NCBI RefSeq assembly: GCF_016599855.1
Contig: NZ_CP067041.1
Span: forward strand, 3,534,001 to 3,598,000
DNA: 64,000 nt
Origin: Bradyrhizobium diazoefficiens
GTDB lineage: Bacteria > Pseudomonadota > Alphaproteobacteria > Rhizobiales > Xanthobacteraceae
Reading direction: 5' to 3'
The notes below the pieces were generated by a model. It was given only the letters and a program-made list of their open reading frames with translations, made no database searches and was not told the origin of the DNA. Shown here piece by piece: positions 42,905 through 51,611 of this stretch (positions are counted from its first letter, which is position 1; each line of letters starts with the position of its first letter). The translations under genes and the position numbers were made by a program.

Positions 42905-43978
42905 TCACAGACCGTTCGCTTTGGCGCGTGCTGCGATTTCCCCCCAGCGCACTGTCCATTGGCTGGTCGACAGAAGAAGTGTCTCGAAGATGTGTTGCGC
43001 GCGTTCGCGGTCGGCGAAGGACAGCCGTGTGCGGCCGCGATTGCTCAGGATCGCCAGCGTCGTGGGCCAGTTCAGCCGTGATGCCCGGCAGGCCATGACT
43101 ATGCCTTCGCAGTCGTCATCGGTCATGACGTGCTCGACGATCTCGATCGGAGCGCCCGACAGCACCGATATTGCCGTGAACAGATTGGCGGTCTCGCCGC
43201 GGATCGCAAAGCGGTTCACTGTGGAATCGTTGAGCTTGCCGACGCGGTTGAGCGCGACGATCTCGGGCCGCGCGCTTGCATAGTCGGCCGAGGAGGGCGG
43301 CTTGGACGGAGCCGGCGCGGCCGCTTGCGCAGGCGGTGCGGCAGAGGCGTTGGGCTTAGCCGGCGCGGTCTTGTCGCGCGAGGCGGCGAGCAGTTTCCGC
43401 ACGACTAGGTCGGGTGCGCCGGGCCGGAGCGCCAGCGGCTTCACGATCTCGCCGTCCTGCCAAGCCCCGGCGATCAGCGCGGCATAGGCTGCCTCGGAGA
43501 ATTTGGCTCCGGGGTTCTTGATCAGCGCGAGGCAGATCGGGCCGCCGCGCGCAATCAGCGCCTCGGTCACTTCAGGCTCGATCGAGCTGCGGGCGACGAT
43601 CGCGCGCTGATGCTGCTCGCCGCAGGACGCCGCGACCGCCGCGAGATCGGCTGCGGCGAGCGCCTGTGATTTGAGCAGGACCGGACACGCCACGTCCGGA
43701 TCGTCGTGTGAGGCGAGACGTCGCAGCGTCTGCGACGGCGCCACCTTGAGCCCGGAAAGCGCGGTGCCGAGGTGAATCAGCGCACCGGTCTCGACCCGTT
43801 CCGTCAATCGCAGCAGAACACCGTCGACCACACCGGCGAGCAATTCTAGAGACCGGTCGCGGCTGCCGGTGAGCAACTGCACAATGCCTTCGAGGATACG
43901 AGTGCAGCGGTCCGGCGGGTACGTTGTGACCGCCTCTTGCAATTCAACCAGAATATCAGCAGGCGAATTTGCCATCAT
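42905..43978 (-). CDS. DUF2336 family protein
   Basis: A 357-residue cytosolic protein with DUF2336-like helical repeats: GIVQLLTGSRDRSLELLAGVV, LTERVETGALIHLGTALSGL, RLASHDDPDVACPVLLKSQAL, AALIAGAWQDGEIVKPLALR. A low-complexity Pro/Ala linker is present at about 205-235. Proteins of this family occur next to flagellar or c-di-GMP genes in alphaproteobacteria; no enzymatic role is known. First gene of a probable operon with PilZ and HD-GYP. The C-terminal part (LNDSTVNRFAIRGETANLFTAIS) looks like another helical repeat. Confidence 0.8.
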   Translation of the reverse strand: MMANSPADILVELQEAVTTYPPDRCTRILEGIVQLLTGSRDRSLELLAGVVDGVLLRLTERVETGALIHLGTALSGLKVAPSQTLRRLASHDDPDVACPVLLKSQALAAADLAAVAASCGEQHQRAIVARSSIEPEVTEALIARGGPICLALIKNPGAKFSEAAYAALIAGAWQDGEIVKPLALRPGAPDLVVRKLLAASRDKTAPAKPNASAAPPAQAAAPAPSKPPSSADYASARPEIVALNRVGKLNDSTVNRFAIRGETANLFTAISVLSGAPIEIVEHVMTDDDCEGIVMACRASRLNWPTTLAILSNRGRTRLSFADRERAQHIFETLLLSTSQWTVRWGEIAARAKANGL

Positions 43979-44200
43979 GGCAGAGCCTGTAGTTAAATGA
44001 ATTTTCGGCTATCCAACGCCCTTCATTGCGAACCAAAGGCGTTAATTTGAAATTTAGACCTTCATCGCTCGGGTATTAATGCACCGCCGATACAGCTGGA
44101 AACGATATCGAAATTTGGCGAGGCTTGATGCGACGTCTTGTTCTTTGAAGAGGACGCTCGCCAATTGATCGCGTGGGGCTAGGATGATTCTTTCGGTCTG

Positions 44201-45226
44201 ATGGGACAACCGAAAGGGGGAATGAGATCGGCGCTATTGTCGGACACACGTCGTTTCAGACGCAGTTTTTCATTTATCATGAACAACAATGATGATGCGC
44301 CAAGGTTGGCGCCAAAGACATTTCGCTTCTCCGACGCTGATGAATTTCGAAATGCCATACGAGGCCTGAGCTTCGAATTCACGCCTTTCGTCCGGAGGAT
44401 TTCGGCCGAGCAGACCGTTCTGTCGCTGCCCGGCTGCGACGTGAATTTGACGCACGCGTTTCCCCGCGTCGTCGACGCGCAGCTCGTCGACAATTGTACC
44501 GCGATCGGGTTCACGATGGACGACCTCAACGCGCCCATTCGCTTCAATGGTTCGCAGCGCGCACGACCGGTCGTCGTCATCGGCAGCGGCGGCGCGGCTT
44601 ACACCACCATCGAGGAAGTGCAGCGGCAAATCGCCTCGGTCGTATTCAGGCCGGAGGTAACGGATCGCGGCTGGCCGCAAGCAGCCCTCAGCTTCAAGAT
44701 TTTCGAGACGACGGCTGCAGGCTTGAACGTGTTACGCAGTGTGGTTCGGGAGGTACTGGCCGCGGCGTCTGAGCCCATTGCGGCGGCCGAGGTGCCGTTG
44801 AAGGCCGCGGCCATGAAGGAGTCTCTGCTCGGCGCCGTCGACGGTGTCTTCGAAAGCATCGTGCCCGCGCGATGGGCCCTACGCCCGAATGACGAGCGAC
44901 AGTTCAAGCTGTTCCAGGACATCCGCGCGCTGCTGTCCGACGACCTCTCGCAGCCGATCTACAGCGAGGAGATCGCGCGCAAGCTCGGCCTGTCCGTCCG
45001 CACCATGCACGACGTCGTCCGCCGCTATCGCGGCATGAGCCTGCATCGCTATTTGCGCCTGCGCCGGCTCTGGCTGGTACGCCAGCGGCTGCTCGCCGGT
45101 GCCGACAGCGTCAAGGCCGTCGCCCTGGCGTTCGGCTTCTGGCATCTCAGCGATTTTTCCGGAAGCTACCGCGATCAATTCGGTGAGACGCCGTCGGAAA
45201 CGCTGGAGCGCGGACGCAGGCGATAG
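44201..45226 (+). CDS. AraC family transcriptional regulator
   Basis: A 341-residue regulator with an N-terminal domain like AraC_binding_2 (DADEFRNAIRGLSFEFTPF, TRFNG-like motif IRFNGSQRARPVVVIGSG) and a C-terminal double HTH (about 245-341): YSEEIARKLGLSVRTMHDVV, MSLHRYLRLRRLWLVRQRLL, DSVKAVALAFGFWHLSDFSG. The start is uncertain: ATG at 44201, 44222 (after AAAGGGGG) or 44279. The GGG-rich sequence favours 44222, but its spacing is short. Single gene before an FMN reductase gene, which may be its target. Confidence 0.87.
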   Translation: MGQPKGGMRSALLSDTRRFRRSFSFIMNNNDDAPRLAPKTFRFSDADEFRNAIRGLSFEFTPFVRRISAEQTVLSLPGCDVNLTHAFPRVVDAQLVDNCTAIGFTMDDLNAPIRFNGSQRARPVVVIGSGGAAYTTIEEVQRQIASVVFRPEVTDRGWPQAALSFKIFETTAAGLNVLRSVVREVLAAASEPIAAAEVPLKAAAMKESLLGAVDGVFESIVPARWALRPNDERQFKLFQDIRALLSDDLSQPIYSEEIARKLGLSVRTMHDVVRRYRGMSLHRYLRLRRLWLVRQRLLAGADSVKAVALAFGFWHLSDFSGSYRDQFGETPSETLERGRRR

Positions 45227-45277
45227 CGAGGCAAATTGGCTGGGGCCGTCCCGCCATTTCGTGCTAGCCTGCCGGCC

Positions 45278-45868
45278 ATGAGCAATCGCATCCTCGTCCT
45301 CTACGGTTCCTACCGCTCCGACCGCATGGGCATCCGCCTTGCCAATTTCGTTATCGATCGCCTGCGCGGCCGCGGCGACGACGTCGAGTTCATCGACGCC
45401 AAGGCGATCGGCCTTCCAATGCTCGACCGCATGTACAAGGAATATCCTGAAGGCACCGCGCCCGAGGCGCTGGAGAAACTCGCCGGCCAGATCCGCGGCG
45501 CCGACGGCTTCATCTTCGTCACCGGCGAATATAATTGGGGCATTCAGCCCGGATTGAAGAACCTCACCGACCATTTCCTGGAGGAGTGGTTCTGGCGACC
45601 GGCCGCGATCGTGAGCTATTCCGCCGGCCGCCTGTCTGGCGCGCGCGCTTCCACCGCGTGGCATGGCACGCTATCGGAGATGGGCATGGTGGTGATCTCG
45701 AGCACCATTGGCGTCGGCCCGATCGCGCAGACGCTGTCAGCCGAAAGCGAGCCGATCGGCGAGGGCGGCAAGGCGCTGGAGCGGTCGTTCCCGCGCTTGG
45801 CCGATGACCTCAATTGGTGGATCGAGGCGGCTAAGGCGCAACGCGCACGCAGGGCGCCGCCGTACTAG
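45278..45868 (+). CDS. NADPH-dependent FMN reductase-like flavoprotein
   Basis: A 196-residue flavodoxin-like protein of the NADPH-dependent FMN reductase family. YGSYRSDRMGIRLANFVI (residues 9-26) is the FMN phosphate-binding loop, FVTGEYNWGIQPGLKNLTDHF the isoalloxazine-contacting GEYN motif, and AAIVSYSAGRLSGARAS the third segment. Probable quinone or chromate/azo reductase. The ATG at 45278 is chosen from the family start (MSNRILVLYGSYRS). 51 bp after the AraC gene, on the same strand. Confidence 0.88.
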   Translation: MSNRILVLYGSYRSDRMGIRLANFVIDRLRGRGDDVEFIDAKAIGLPMLDRMYKEYPEGTAPEALEKLAGQIRGADGFIFVTGEYNWGIQPGLKNLTDHFLEEWFWRPAAIVSYSAGRLSGARASTAWHGTLSEMGMVVISSTIGVGPIAQTLSAESEPIGEGGKALERSFPRLADDLNWWIEAAKAQRARRAPPY

Positions 45869-45884
45869 ACCGCAATGCTCTGGA

Positions 45885-46418
45885 TCAGCGTGACGACGTC
45901 GCCGTCTTCTGCGCGCCCTCGGCGAGCGCACGCGCGGTCGAGCGTCGTGCAGCCGTCTTCGAGGGCCGATGATCTGAGACGCTACGGCTGACGGTCGAGT
46001 TTGGGAGGATCTCCAACGTCGCCCCGTCGCGCGCGCCGGCGAAGTACCGGGCGAGCGCCTCGTCGAAAATGGGCTGGTCGGAGACCACGCCGAACAGCGT
46101 CATCGACGAGCGGAATTTGGCATCATCGGGCGCGCCGAGGATCGCGTTGATGATTCGTCCTTCGACGGCAAGGACGAGGCGGGTGCAGTCGATCAGGCGC
46201 GGGCCGAGGACGGGGTGGGCGAGGTAGGCCTTGGCCTCCGCCCGCGAGCCGATGGCATAGCGTTGCGACATGGCGCTGAAGCCGAGGCCGGCGATCTGCG
46301 GGAAGACGAACCACATCCAGTGAGTCTGCTTCCGCCCCCGGGCCAGCTCGCCCTGAACGACGCGAAAAACCGGGTCCTGGGCCCTAAGGAAGCGCTCTAG
46401 ATCGAAAAGGTCGGTCAT
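45885..46418 (-). CDS. DUF1810 family protein with C-terminal extension
   Basis: A 177-residue protein. Residues 1-140 are a typical DUF1810 domain: LERFLRAQDPVFRVVQGELA, KQTHWMWFVFPQIAGLG, SAMSQRYAIGSRAEAKAYL, LGAPDDAKFRSSMTLFGVV. The family normally ends at about 140 residues (calpastatin-like in the fold literature, role unknown). Here about 37 basic residues follow (SVSDHRPSKTAARRST...), probably disordered. Convergent with the FMN reductase gene. Confidence 0.87.
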   Translation of the reverse strand: MTDLFDLERFLRAQDPVFRVVQGELARGRKQTHWMWFVFPQIAGLGFSAMSQRYAIGSRAEAKAYLAHPVLGPRLIDCTRLVLAVEGRIINAILGAPDDAKFRSSMTLFGVVSDQPIFDEALARYFAGARDGATLEILPNSTVSRSVSDHRPSKTAARRSTARALAEGAQKTATSSR

Positions 46419-46539
46419 TGGATACCCCAGGAAGGGCTTGCCGGCCGCGATTATGCCTAACTTTTGGCTCCCAATGTGGTAGCTGGTAGAGAGTCTCCGG
46501 GTGGTGGTTGGGTCCCCCGGGGTCGATTTTGGGGATCTG

Positions 46540-47565
46540 ATGGTTTCCGACCGCGCAAGCGCCGAGAGGCTGTTGTCGCGCCGCCGTGTTGGGCGAGCCG
46601 AGACAATACTGCTGTCTATGGCCGCCATCGCGCTGGCGCTGGGCGCCGCCGCGTGGGTCGCGGATATTGGCGATTCGACCCAGCTGGTGTCAGCTGCACT
46701 GCCGCCGGCCAATGCCCCGTCGTTCGAAGACCGTTTCGCCTCGCTGCCGAGCAACCCGCCCGCGCCAGACCTTGGCTTGCGAGCGCTGGAGCGCTCCGCC
46801 CTGAATGCGGTCGAGCTCAAGCTTCGCGACGCCAAGGCGATGCTCGCCCAAAAGCTCCAGGGCGATGACTGGCGCTCGACCCTGACCGAGAACGACCAGC
46901 CGCCTGCAACCGAAGAGACGGCGAAGCCCTCGCCGCACGCCGACGCCGTTCCAATGCCGCGCTCGCGGCCGGTCCAGGCGGACTTCTCCGCCCAGATCGC
47001 CTCGAGCCAGGCCTACGCCGACACCAATCCCAGGGTCGACAACCGCAACTTCTTCGAAAAATTCACCGACAAGATCAGGCTGGCCTCGCTGACACCCGAC
47101 AGCGGCCTGTTCGGCAAGGCGCCCGATCTGGCCGCGCTCGGCTACGATTCGCGGACGGCGGTCTATGACATCAAGGCCAAGGCGCTCTATTTGCCGAGTG
47201 GCGTCGTGATCGAGGCCCATTCAGGCATGGGCGCACTGATGGACGACCCCGACCATGTCGACCAGCGCATGGTCGGTGCGACCCCGCCTGCGACCTACGA
47301 GCTCAAGCCGCGCGAAAAACTGTTCCACGGCGTTCGGGCGCTGCGCATGACGCCGACGGACGGTACCAGCGCGCTCGGCCGCGTCGGCCTGCTCACCCAC
47401 ACCTACATGCTCGGGCCGCGCGGCGATTCCAACGGCTGTGTCTCGATCAAGGACTATGATCGCTTCCTCAAGGCCTACGACAATGGCGAGTTCAATCGCC
47501 TGGTCGTGGTGCCGAGCCTGAGCGGGGCGGCGACCGCTTCGCAGCGTGGAAGCACCGCCTCCTGA
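46540..47565 (+). CDS. DUF2778 (L,D-transpeptidase-fold) envelope protein
   Basis: A 341-residue protein. N-terminal part carries one membrane segment (ETILLSMAAIALALGAAAW, about 22-40), a Pro/Ala linker, and a C-terminal DUF2778 domain (about 205-325). That domain is related to YkuD L,D-transpeptidases. The core is HTYMLGPRGDSNGCVSIKDY with the conserved H, and the SNGC motif with the catalytic Cys. So it may act on peptidoglycan. The ATG at 46540 follows GGGGA; a GTG 13 codons upstream is possible. DUF2778 also includes type VI effector domains, but no T6SS gene lies here. Confidence 0.85.
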   Translation: MVSDRASAERLLSRRRVGRAETILLSMAAIALALGAAAWVADIGDSTQLVSAALPPANAPSFEDRFASLPSNPPAPDLGLRALERSALNAVELKLRDAKAMLAQKLQGDDWRSTLTENDQPPATEETAKPSPHADAVPMPRSRPVQADFSAQIASSQAYADTNPRVDNRNFFEKFTDKIRLASLTPDSGLFGKAPDLAALGYDSRTAVYDIKAKALYLPSGVVIEAHSGMGALMDDPDHVDQRMVGATPPATYELKPREKLFHGVRALRMTPTDGTSALGRVGLLTHTYMLGPRGDSNGCVSIKDYDRFLKAYDNGEFNRLVVVPSLSGAATASQRGSTAS

Positions 47566-47629
47566 TATTCGCCGGAGGGCGAGGCTGCCGTTTTCCCTTC
47601 GTTAAGCCGTTGTCGTCCAGAAGCAGCCC

Positions 47630-47887
47630 ATGAGTGATCCAGCAAGCTCCGAGACCCCGCTGCGCACGACGTTCAAGATCAAGCTGAACGGTGACACGCT
47701 GGCAATCGCGACCGTCGGCCAGGCCTATCAATTCCTGACCAACTTCAAATCGGTCGAGTGGATGGAATTCCGCTCGCTGCATGAGGACGCCGTCCAGGCG
47801 CTGGAGGGCGCCGCCGACAACGCCATGCTCGCAGTCCAGGCGACCAACGCGGTGCGCGCGCTGTTCGTGAGCGCGAAGCTGCTCTGA
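47630..47887 (+). CDS. DUF982-like small protein, 85 aa
   Basis: A small acidic protein resembling DUF982: LAIATVGQAYQFLTNFKSVEW (residues 24-44), then HEDAVQALEGAADNAMLAVQ and ATNAVRALFVSAKLL. The family is common in rhizobia, often on symbiotic or plasmid DNA, with unknown role. Start at ATG 47630, preceded by no clear SD (CCAGAAGC). Convergent with the ABC ATPase gene of the next cluster. Confidence 0.65.
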   Translation: MSDPASSETPLRTTFKIKLNGDTLAIATVGQAYQFLTNFKSVEWMEFRSLHEDAVQALEGAADNAMLAVQATNAVRALFVSAKLL

Positions 47888-47906
47888 GCGGACGGGAGCG
47901 AGGCGG

Positions 47907-48680
47907 TTACGCCGCGCCCAGCCCCAGCTTCGCGTAAATCCGCCTTGCATAGGCGCCGAACGCGTCCGTGGTTTTCAGCGGAAGGTCGCGCGGGAAGGGC
48001 AGGTCAATCGGGAAGTAATCGGCCATCTTGGCAGGTCCCGCCGTCAGCACCGCGCAGTGCGACGACAGGAATACGGCTTCCTGAATCGAATGCGTGACGA
48101 AGATGATGGTCTTGCCGCTCTCGCGCCAGATCCGCAGCATCTCCAGGTTCATCTGCTCGCGCGTCAGCGCGTCCAGTGCGCCGAACGGCTCGTCCATCAG
48201 GATCAGTTTTGGATCGTGGATGAAGGCGCGCGCGATGGCAGTGCGCTGCTGCATGCCGCCGGAGAGCTCTCGCGGATATTTCTGCTCGTAGCCGGCAAGG
48301 CCGACGAGGCTAAGCAGATCGTGTGCCCGCTCGCGCGCGGCCTTCATCGGCAGGCCGACGATCTCGGCTGGCAGCAGCACGTTGTCCAGAATGTTGCGCC
48401 ATTTCAGCAGCAGCGCCTGCTGGAACACCATGCCGATGTCGCGGGTCGGATCGAACGGACTGTTGGCGTTGCCGATTGTCACCGTGCCGCCGTCGGCGCC
48501 GTGAAGGCCGGCCAGAATCTTCATCACCGTGGTCTTGCCGCAGCCGGACGGGCCGACCAGCGAGACCAGCTCACCTTCCTGCACGTCCATGGTCACGTCG
48601 GACACCGCGAGAAATTCCGCGCCGCCGCTGCGATAGACCTTTCGGACGCCTTGCAGGCTGATGAAGGGTTTTGGGCTCAT
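47907..48680 (-). CDS. ABC importer ATPase (nitrate/sulfonate/taurine-type)
   Basis: A 257-residue ATPase: Walker [11 protein letters not shown]-loop, signature [15 protein letters not shown], Walker [14 protein letters not shown]-switch VTHSIQEAV. The closest subfamily is that of NitT/TauT-type importers. Start is ATG 48678-48680, overlapping the stop of the DapA-like gene by 4 bp (ATGA). Last gene of the operon 52382-47907. It energises the permease at 51612 with the binding protein at 53214. Confidence 0.93.
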   Translation of the reverse strand: MSPKPFISLQGVRKVYRSGGAEFLAVSDVTMDVQEGELVSLVGPSGCGKTTVMKILAGLHGADGGTVTIGNANSPFDPTRDIGMVFQQALLLKWRNILDNVLLPAEIVGLPMKAARERAHDLLSLVGLAGYEQKYPRELSGGMQQRTAIARAFIHDPKLILMDEPFGALDALTREQMNLEMLRIWRESGKTIIFVTHSIQEAVFLSSHCAVLTAGPAKMADYFPIDLPFPRDLPLKTTDAFGAYARRIYAKLGLGAA

Positions 48681-49732
48681 GCCAGCCATTTGCTCAAATT
48701 GGCCGCGACGAAGGCGTCGTCGCTGAGGTCGGCGTGCTCGCGCGTGACCCGGTCGATCTCCTCCTTCTGGCCGGGGCTGAGGCCCTCGTTCGGATCGAGG
48801 CACCACAAGCCCTGCATCAGGCCCTGGCGCCGCAACACCTCGTGGCAGCCGGCGATGCAACCGTGAAAATTGTTGGCGACGTCGAAAAAGGCGCTATTGC
48901 AATCGGTGACGCGGGCATCGAGCGCGAGCAGGTCGGTCGGCACGCTGTCCTTGTGCCGTGCCGCCTTGCAACGCTCGAACTGCTTGATGGCGCTCGCCGT
49001 CCACACCGACCAGTGGCCGAGCAGGCCGCCTTTGAAATAGGTACGCGTGGTGACGCCCTTGTCACGCAGATCGAACGGCAGCAGGAGATCAAGCAGGATG
49101 TGATCGTCGTTGCCGGTGTAGAGCGCGACGCGATCGAGCGCGCCGGCGGCCGCGACGCCGCGCAGCACATCGAGCGTGCGATAGCGGTTGAACGGCGCGA
49201 TCTTGATTGCGATCACATTGTCGATCGAGGTAAAGCGCTGCCAGAACCGGCTCGACAGAATGACGCCGCCGACGGCCGGCTGAAGGTAGAAGCCGATCAG
49301 CGGGATTTCGGCGGCGACTGCCGTGCAATGCGCAATGATCTCGTCCTCGGACGCGCTCTTCATCGCGGCGAGGCTGAGCAGGCCGGCGTGATAGCCGATG
49401 TCGCGCGCGGTGCGGGCTTCAGTGGTTGCCTGCTGGGTCGGGCCGGCAAGGCCCGCGACCATCGCCAGCGGTCGCTTGGTCCAGTTCGCGGCAGTCTCGG
49501 CGGCAAGCTCCAGCACGGGACGGTAGAGGCCGACATCGCGGATGGCGAATTGCGTCGTGTGCACGCCGACGGCAAGGCCGCCGGAGCCGGCGTCGACGTA
49601 ATAACGGGTCAGCGCGCGCTGATGGGTTTTGTCGAGCTGGCGCTCGGCGGTGAGGGCGAGGGGATGCGCCGGCAGCACGGTGCCCTCGGCAATCAGCTTG
49701 CGGATGTCGCTGTTGATCTGGCTGTGGTGCAT
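48677..49732 (-). CDS. DapA-family (dihydrodipicolinate synthase-like) aldolase/lyase
   Basis: A 351-residue TIM-barrel protein of the DapA/NAL superfamily. AVGVHTTQFAIRD replaces the usual GTTGE motif, and the probable Schiff-base lysine is in VIAIKIAPFNRYRTLDVL. The chain is longer than the usual 300 residues. A Tyr of the Y-x-N motif is not obvious (IGFYLQPAVGG), so catalysis may differ from true DapA. Its position between GNAT and ATPase genes of an uptake operon suggests cleavage of the imported compound into pyruvate or a similar product. Confidence 0.85.
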   Translation of the reverse strand: MHHSQINSDIRKLIAEGTVLPAHPLALTAERQLDKTHQRALTRYYVDAGSGGLAVGVHTTQFAIRDVGLYRPVLELAAETAANWTKRPLAMVAGLAGPTQQATTEARTARDIGYHAGLLSLAAMKSASEDEIIAHCTAVAAEIPLIGFYLQPAVGGVILSSRFWQRFTSIDNVIAIKIAPFNRYRTLDVLRGVAAAGALDRVALYTGNDDHILLDLLLPFDLRDKGVTTRTYFKGGLLGHWSVWTASAIKQFERCKAARHKDSVPTDLLALDARVTDCNSAFFDVANNFHGCIAGCHEVLRRQGLMQGLWCLDPNEGLSPGQKEEIDRVTREHADLSDDAFVAANLSKWLA

Positions 49733-49738
49733 GATGTC

Positions 49739-50560
49739 CTATCCGAATTCGGGGCCGGTGACGGCGAATGGCATTTCGTCGGACATGGCTGTAGCGGGGC
49801 CGAACCGCATGCGCTGGAACGGGCGCTCGATGGTCCAGCCCGTTGAGGTCAGTCCATCCAGGAACGCGGCCTGCGAGGCGACGACGTCGAGCAGCAGCGG
49901 TCCGGTTTCCGATCGCGCGATAGCATGGACGAGCGCCAACGCTTCCACAGCATGATCGGCAAACAACGGGCCGATATGGCGCGCCGTCCTGCCGTCGCGG
50001 ACCAATGCAATCGACCCGCCCGTTGCGAGGATGCGCGACCCCGAGCGTTGCGCAAGGGCGGTCAGGAGGGCGGTCCGGTCAAAGCCAGTGGTGCGCCGGT
50101 CGCGCGCGCAAAGCGCGTCGAGCGTTGCGGCTGGCGGCGCCGGTGCGGGGGCCTGCGTCGGCTTGGCCAGCTTCAGCCGGCGCAATTGCAGCGTCGGGGT
50201 GAAGCCGAGCGGCCCGTAGACCGCGGCGCCGTCGGGCGTCGCATCGAGCCAGCTGGTCAGGCCGTTCTTTCGCGCGGTTTCCAGGCAGGCATCGAGGAGA
50301 CGCGTCGCAAGGCCACGCCGGCGATGGCTCGCCGTCACCAGCACCATGCTGATCCAGGCGTTGTTGCCGGAGTAGGGCAGCAGCGCGGCCGTCGCGACCA
50401 GCAGCACGCCGGTGCGGATGCCGAAGACGACGCCGTCGCGCAGGAAGACGCGCCAGTCCTCTTCGGTTTGGTTCCAGTGCGCTTCCGTCGAGAGCACGAG
50501 CCCGGCCATTGCATCATCCAGGCCGAGCTTGATGACGGGAGGCCCGTCAGTAGCGGCCAT
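49739..50560 (-). CDS. GNAT family N-acetyltransferase (C-terminal part divergent)
   Basis: A 273-residue protein. The N-terminal half is a GNAT core: WISMVLVTASHRRRGLATRLLDACLETARK holds the acetyl-CoA loop R/QxxGLA. The C-terminal 120 residues (from about DALCARDRRTTGFD) form the GNAT-like acetyltransferase-associated domain seen in Acetyltransf_18 proteins. Start overlaps the previous gene by 14 bp. It may acetylate the substrate or product of the DapA/epimerase enzymes. Confidence 0.82.
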   Translation of the reverse strand: MAATDGPPVIKLGLDDAMAGLVLSTEAHWNQTEEDWRVFLRDGVVFGIRTGVLLVATAALLPYSGNNAWISMVLVTASHRRRGLATRLLDACLETARKNGLTSWLDATPDGAAVYGPLGFTPTLQLRRLKLAKPTQAPAPAPPAATLDALCARDRRTTGFDRTALLTALAQRSGSRILATGGSIALVRDGRTARHIGPLFADHAVEALALVHAIARSETGPLLLDVVASQAAFLDGLTSTGWTIERPFQRMRFGPATAMSDEMPFAVTGPEFG

Positions 50561-51584
50561 CGCGCACCTCGTATTTGGTCGGCTTGCCCAAGCTCGGCAT
50601 GGCGCGGGAGACCCAGTCGGCGGTCCAGGCGATCAACTGTTCGGTGTCGACGATCGGCAGGCCGAACAGTTCGACTGCTTTCGACGTGTTGGTCAGCCAA
50701 GCCGTCGGCTCTTCCTGGCCCGTCAGCACCGGGGCGCGGCCGAAGCGGGCGCCGAATTTCTGCGCGAGGTCGCGCACCGCCAAGATCTCGTGGCCGCTGA
50801 CATTGATCGGCGAAGTCGGCGCCGTGCAATGCGCCAGGCACCGAAGCGCCTGCGCGGATGCATCGCCCTGCCAGATGAAATTGACGTGGCCAAGGCTGAC
50901 GTCGATCGGCGTGCCCGTGAGAACTTTCGTGGCGATGTCGTGCAGCACGCCGTAGCGCATGTCGATCGCGTAATTGAGCCGGAACAGCCGGCCTGGCGTT
51001 CCGAATTTGTGCGAAAAATACTCGAACATGCGCTCGCGGCCGACGCAGGATTGGGCGTATTCGCCGGGTGGGTTCGGCGCCATGTCCTCGGTCGAGCCTT
51101 TGCCGTCGACCGGCACGAACGGATAGACGCAGCCGGTCGAGAACGCCACGATCCGCGATGAGGAGAAGGCCTGCGCCACCAGCGCCGGCACATGCGCATT
51201 CATCGCCCAGGTCAACGACAGATCGCCCTCAGCCCCGAACTTGCGACCGGCCATGAAGACGATGTTCGGCGCCTTCGGCAGCGCCTTGATTGCAGCCTCA
51301 TCCAGCAGGTCGCAATTGATCGTCTCGACGCCGCGCGCATGCAGCCAGTCATTGACGCTAGCGTCGCTGAAGCGTGCGACGCCGGTGACGCGGCGTTCCG
51401 GTGCGGCGGCTTTGGCCAGCCCCGCCAGCGTCGGGCCCATCTTGCCGCCGACGCCGAGGATCATGATATCGCCATTGATGCTGGCGAGGTCGTCGATCAG
51501 CGCCTGGGTCGGCCGGCACAAGAGATCGTCGAGCGCCGCGATGTCAGGAATGGTCTTTGGCAGGGTCTGGCGGGTGAGCAGCAT
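50547..51584 (-). CDS. NAD-dependent epimerase/dehydratase family protein
   Basis: A 345-residue extended SDR. The N-terminal nucleotide-binding motif is MILGVGGKMGPTLAGLA (a GxxGxxG variant, residues about 42-58). INCDLLDEAAIKALP and VFMAGRKFG follow. STGCVYPFV has the Ser/Cys-Tyr stretch where TxxxYG would lie, and the catalytic YxxxK is changed to YAQSCVGRERM, so the usual catalytic Lys appears absent. It may be a non-catalytic or altered enzyme. Fully overlapped operon context with GNAT (14 bp). Confidence 0.85.
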   Translation of the reverse strand: MLLTRQTLPKTIPDIAALDDLLCRPTQALIDDLASINGDIMILGVGGKMGPTLAGLAKAAAPERRVTGVARFSDASVNDWLHARGVETINCDLLDEAAIKALPKAPNIVFMAGRKFGAEGDLSLTWAMNAHVPALVAQAFSSSRIVAFSTGCVYPFVPVDGKGSTEDMAPNPPGEYAQSCVGRERMFEYFSHKFGTPGRLFRLNYAIDMRYGVLHDIATKVLTGTPIDVSLGHVNFIWQGDASAQALRCLAHCTAPTSPINVSGHEILAVRDLAQKFGARFGRAPVLTGQEEPTAWLTNTSKAVELFGLPIVDTEQLIAWTADWVSRAMPSLGKPTKYEVRDGRY

Positions 51585-51611
51585 GGATTGGTCCTTCGTT
51601 AGTTCTGCCGT

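Noticed and set aside
44201..44280. Choice among three ATG starts for the AraC regulator
   Set aside because: None has a convincing ribosome-binding site at normal spacing; the longest form was kept and the doubt noted.
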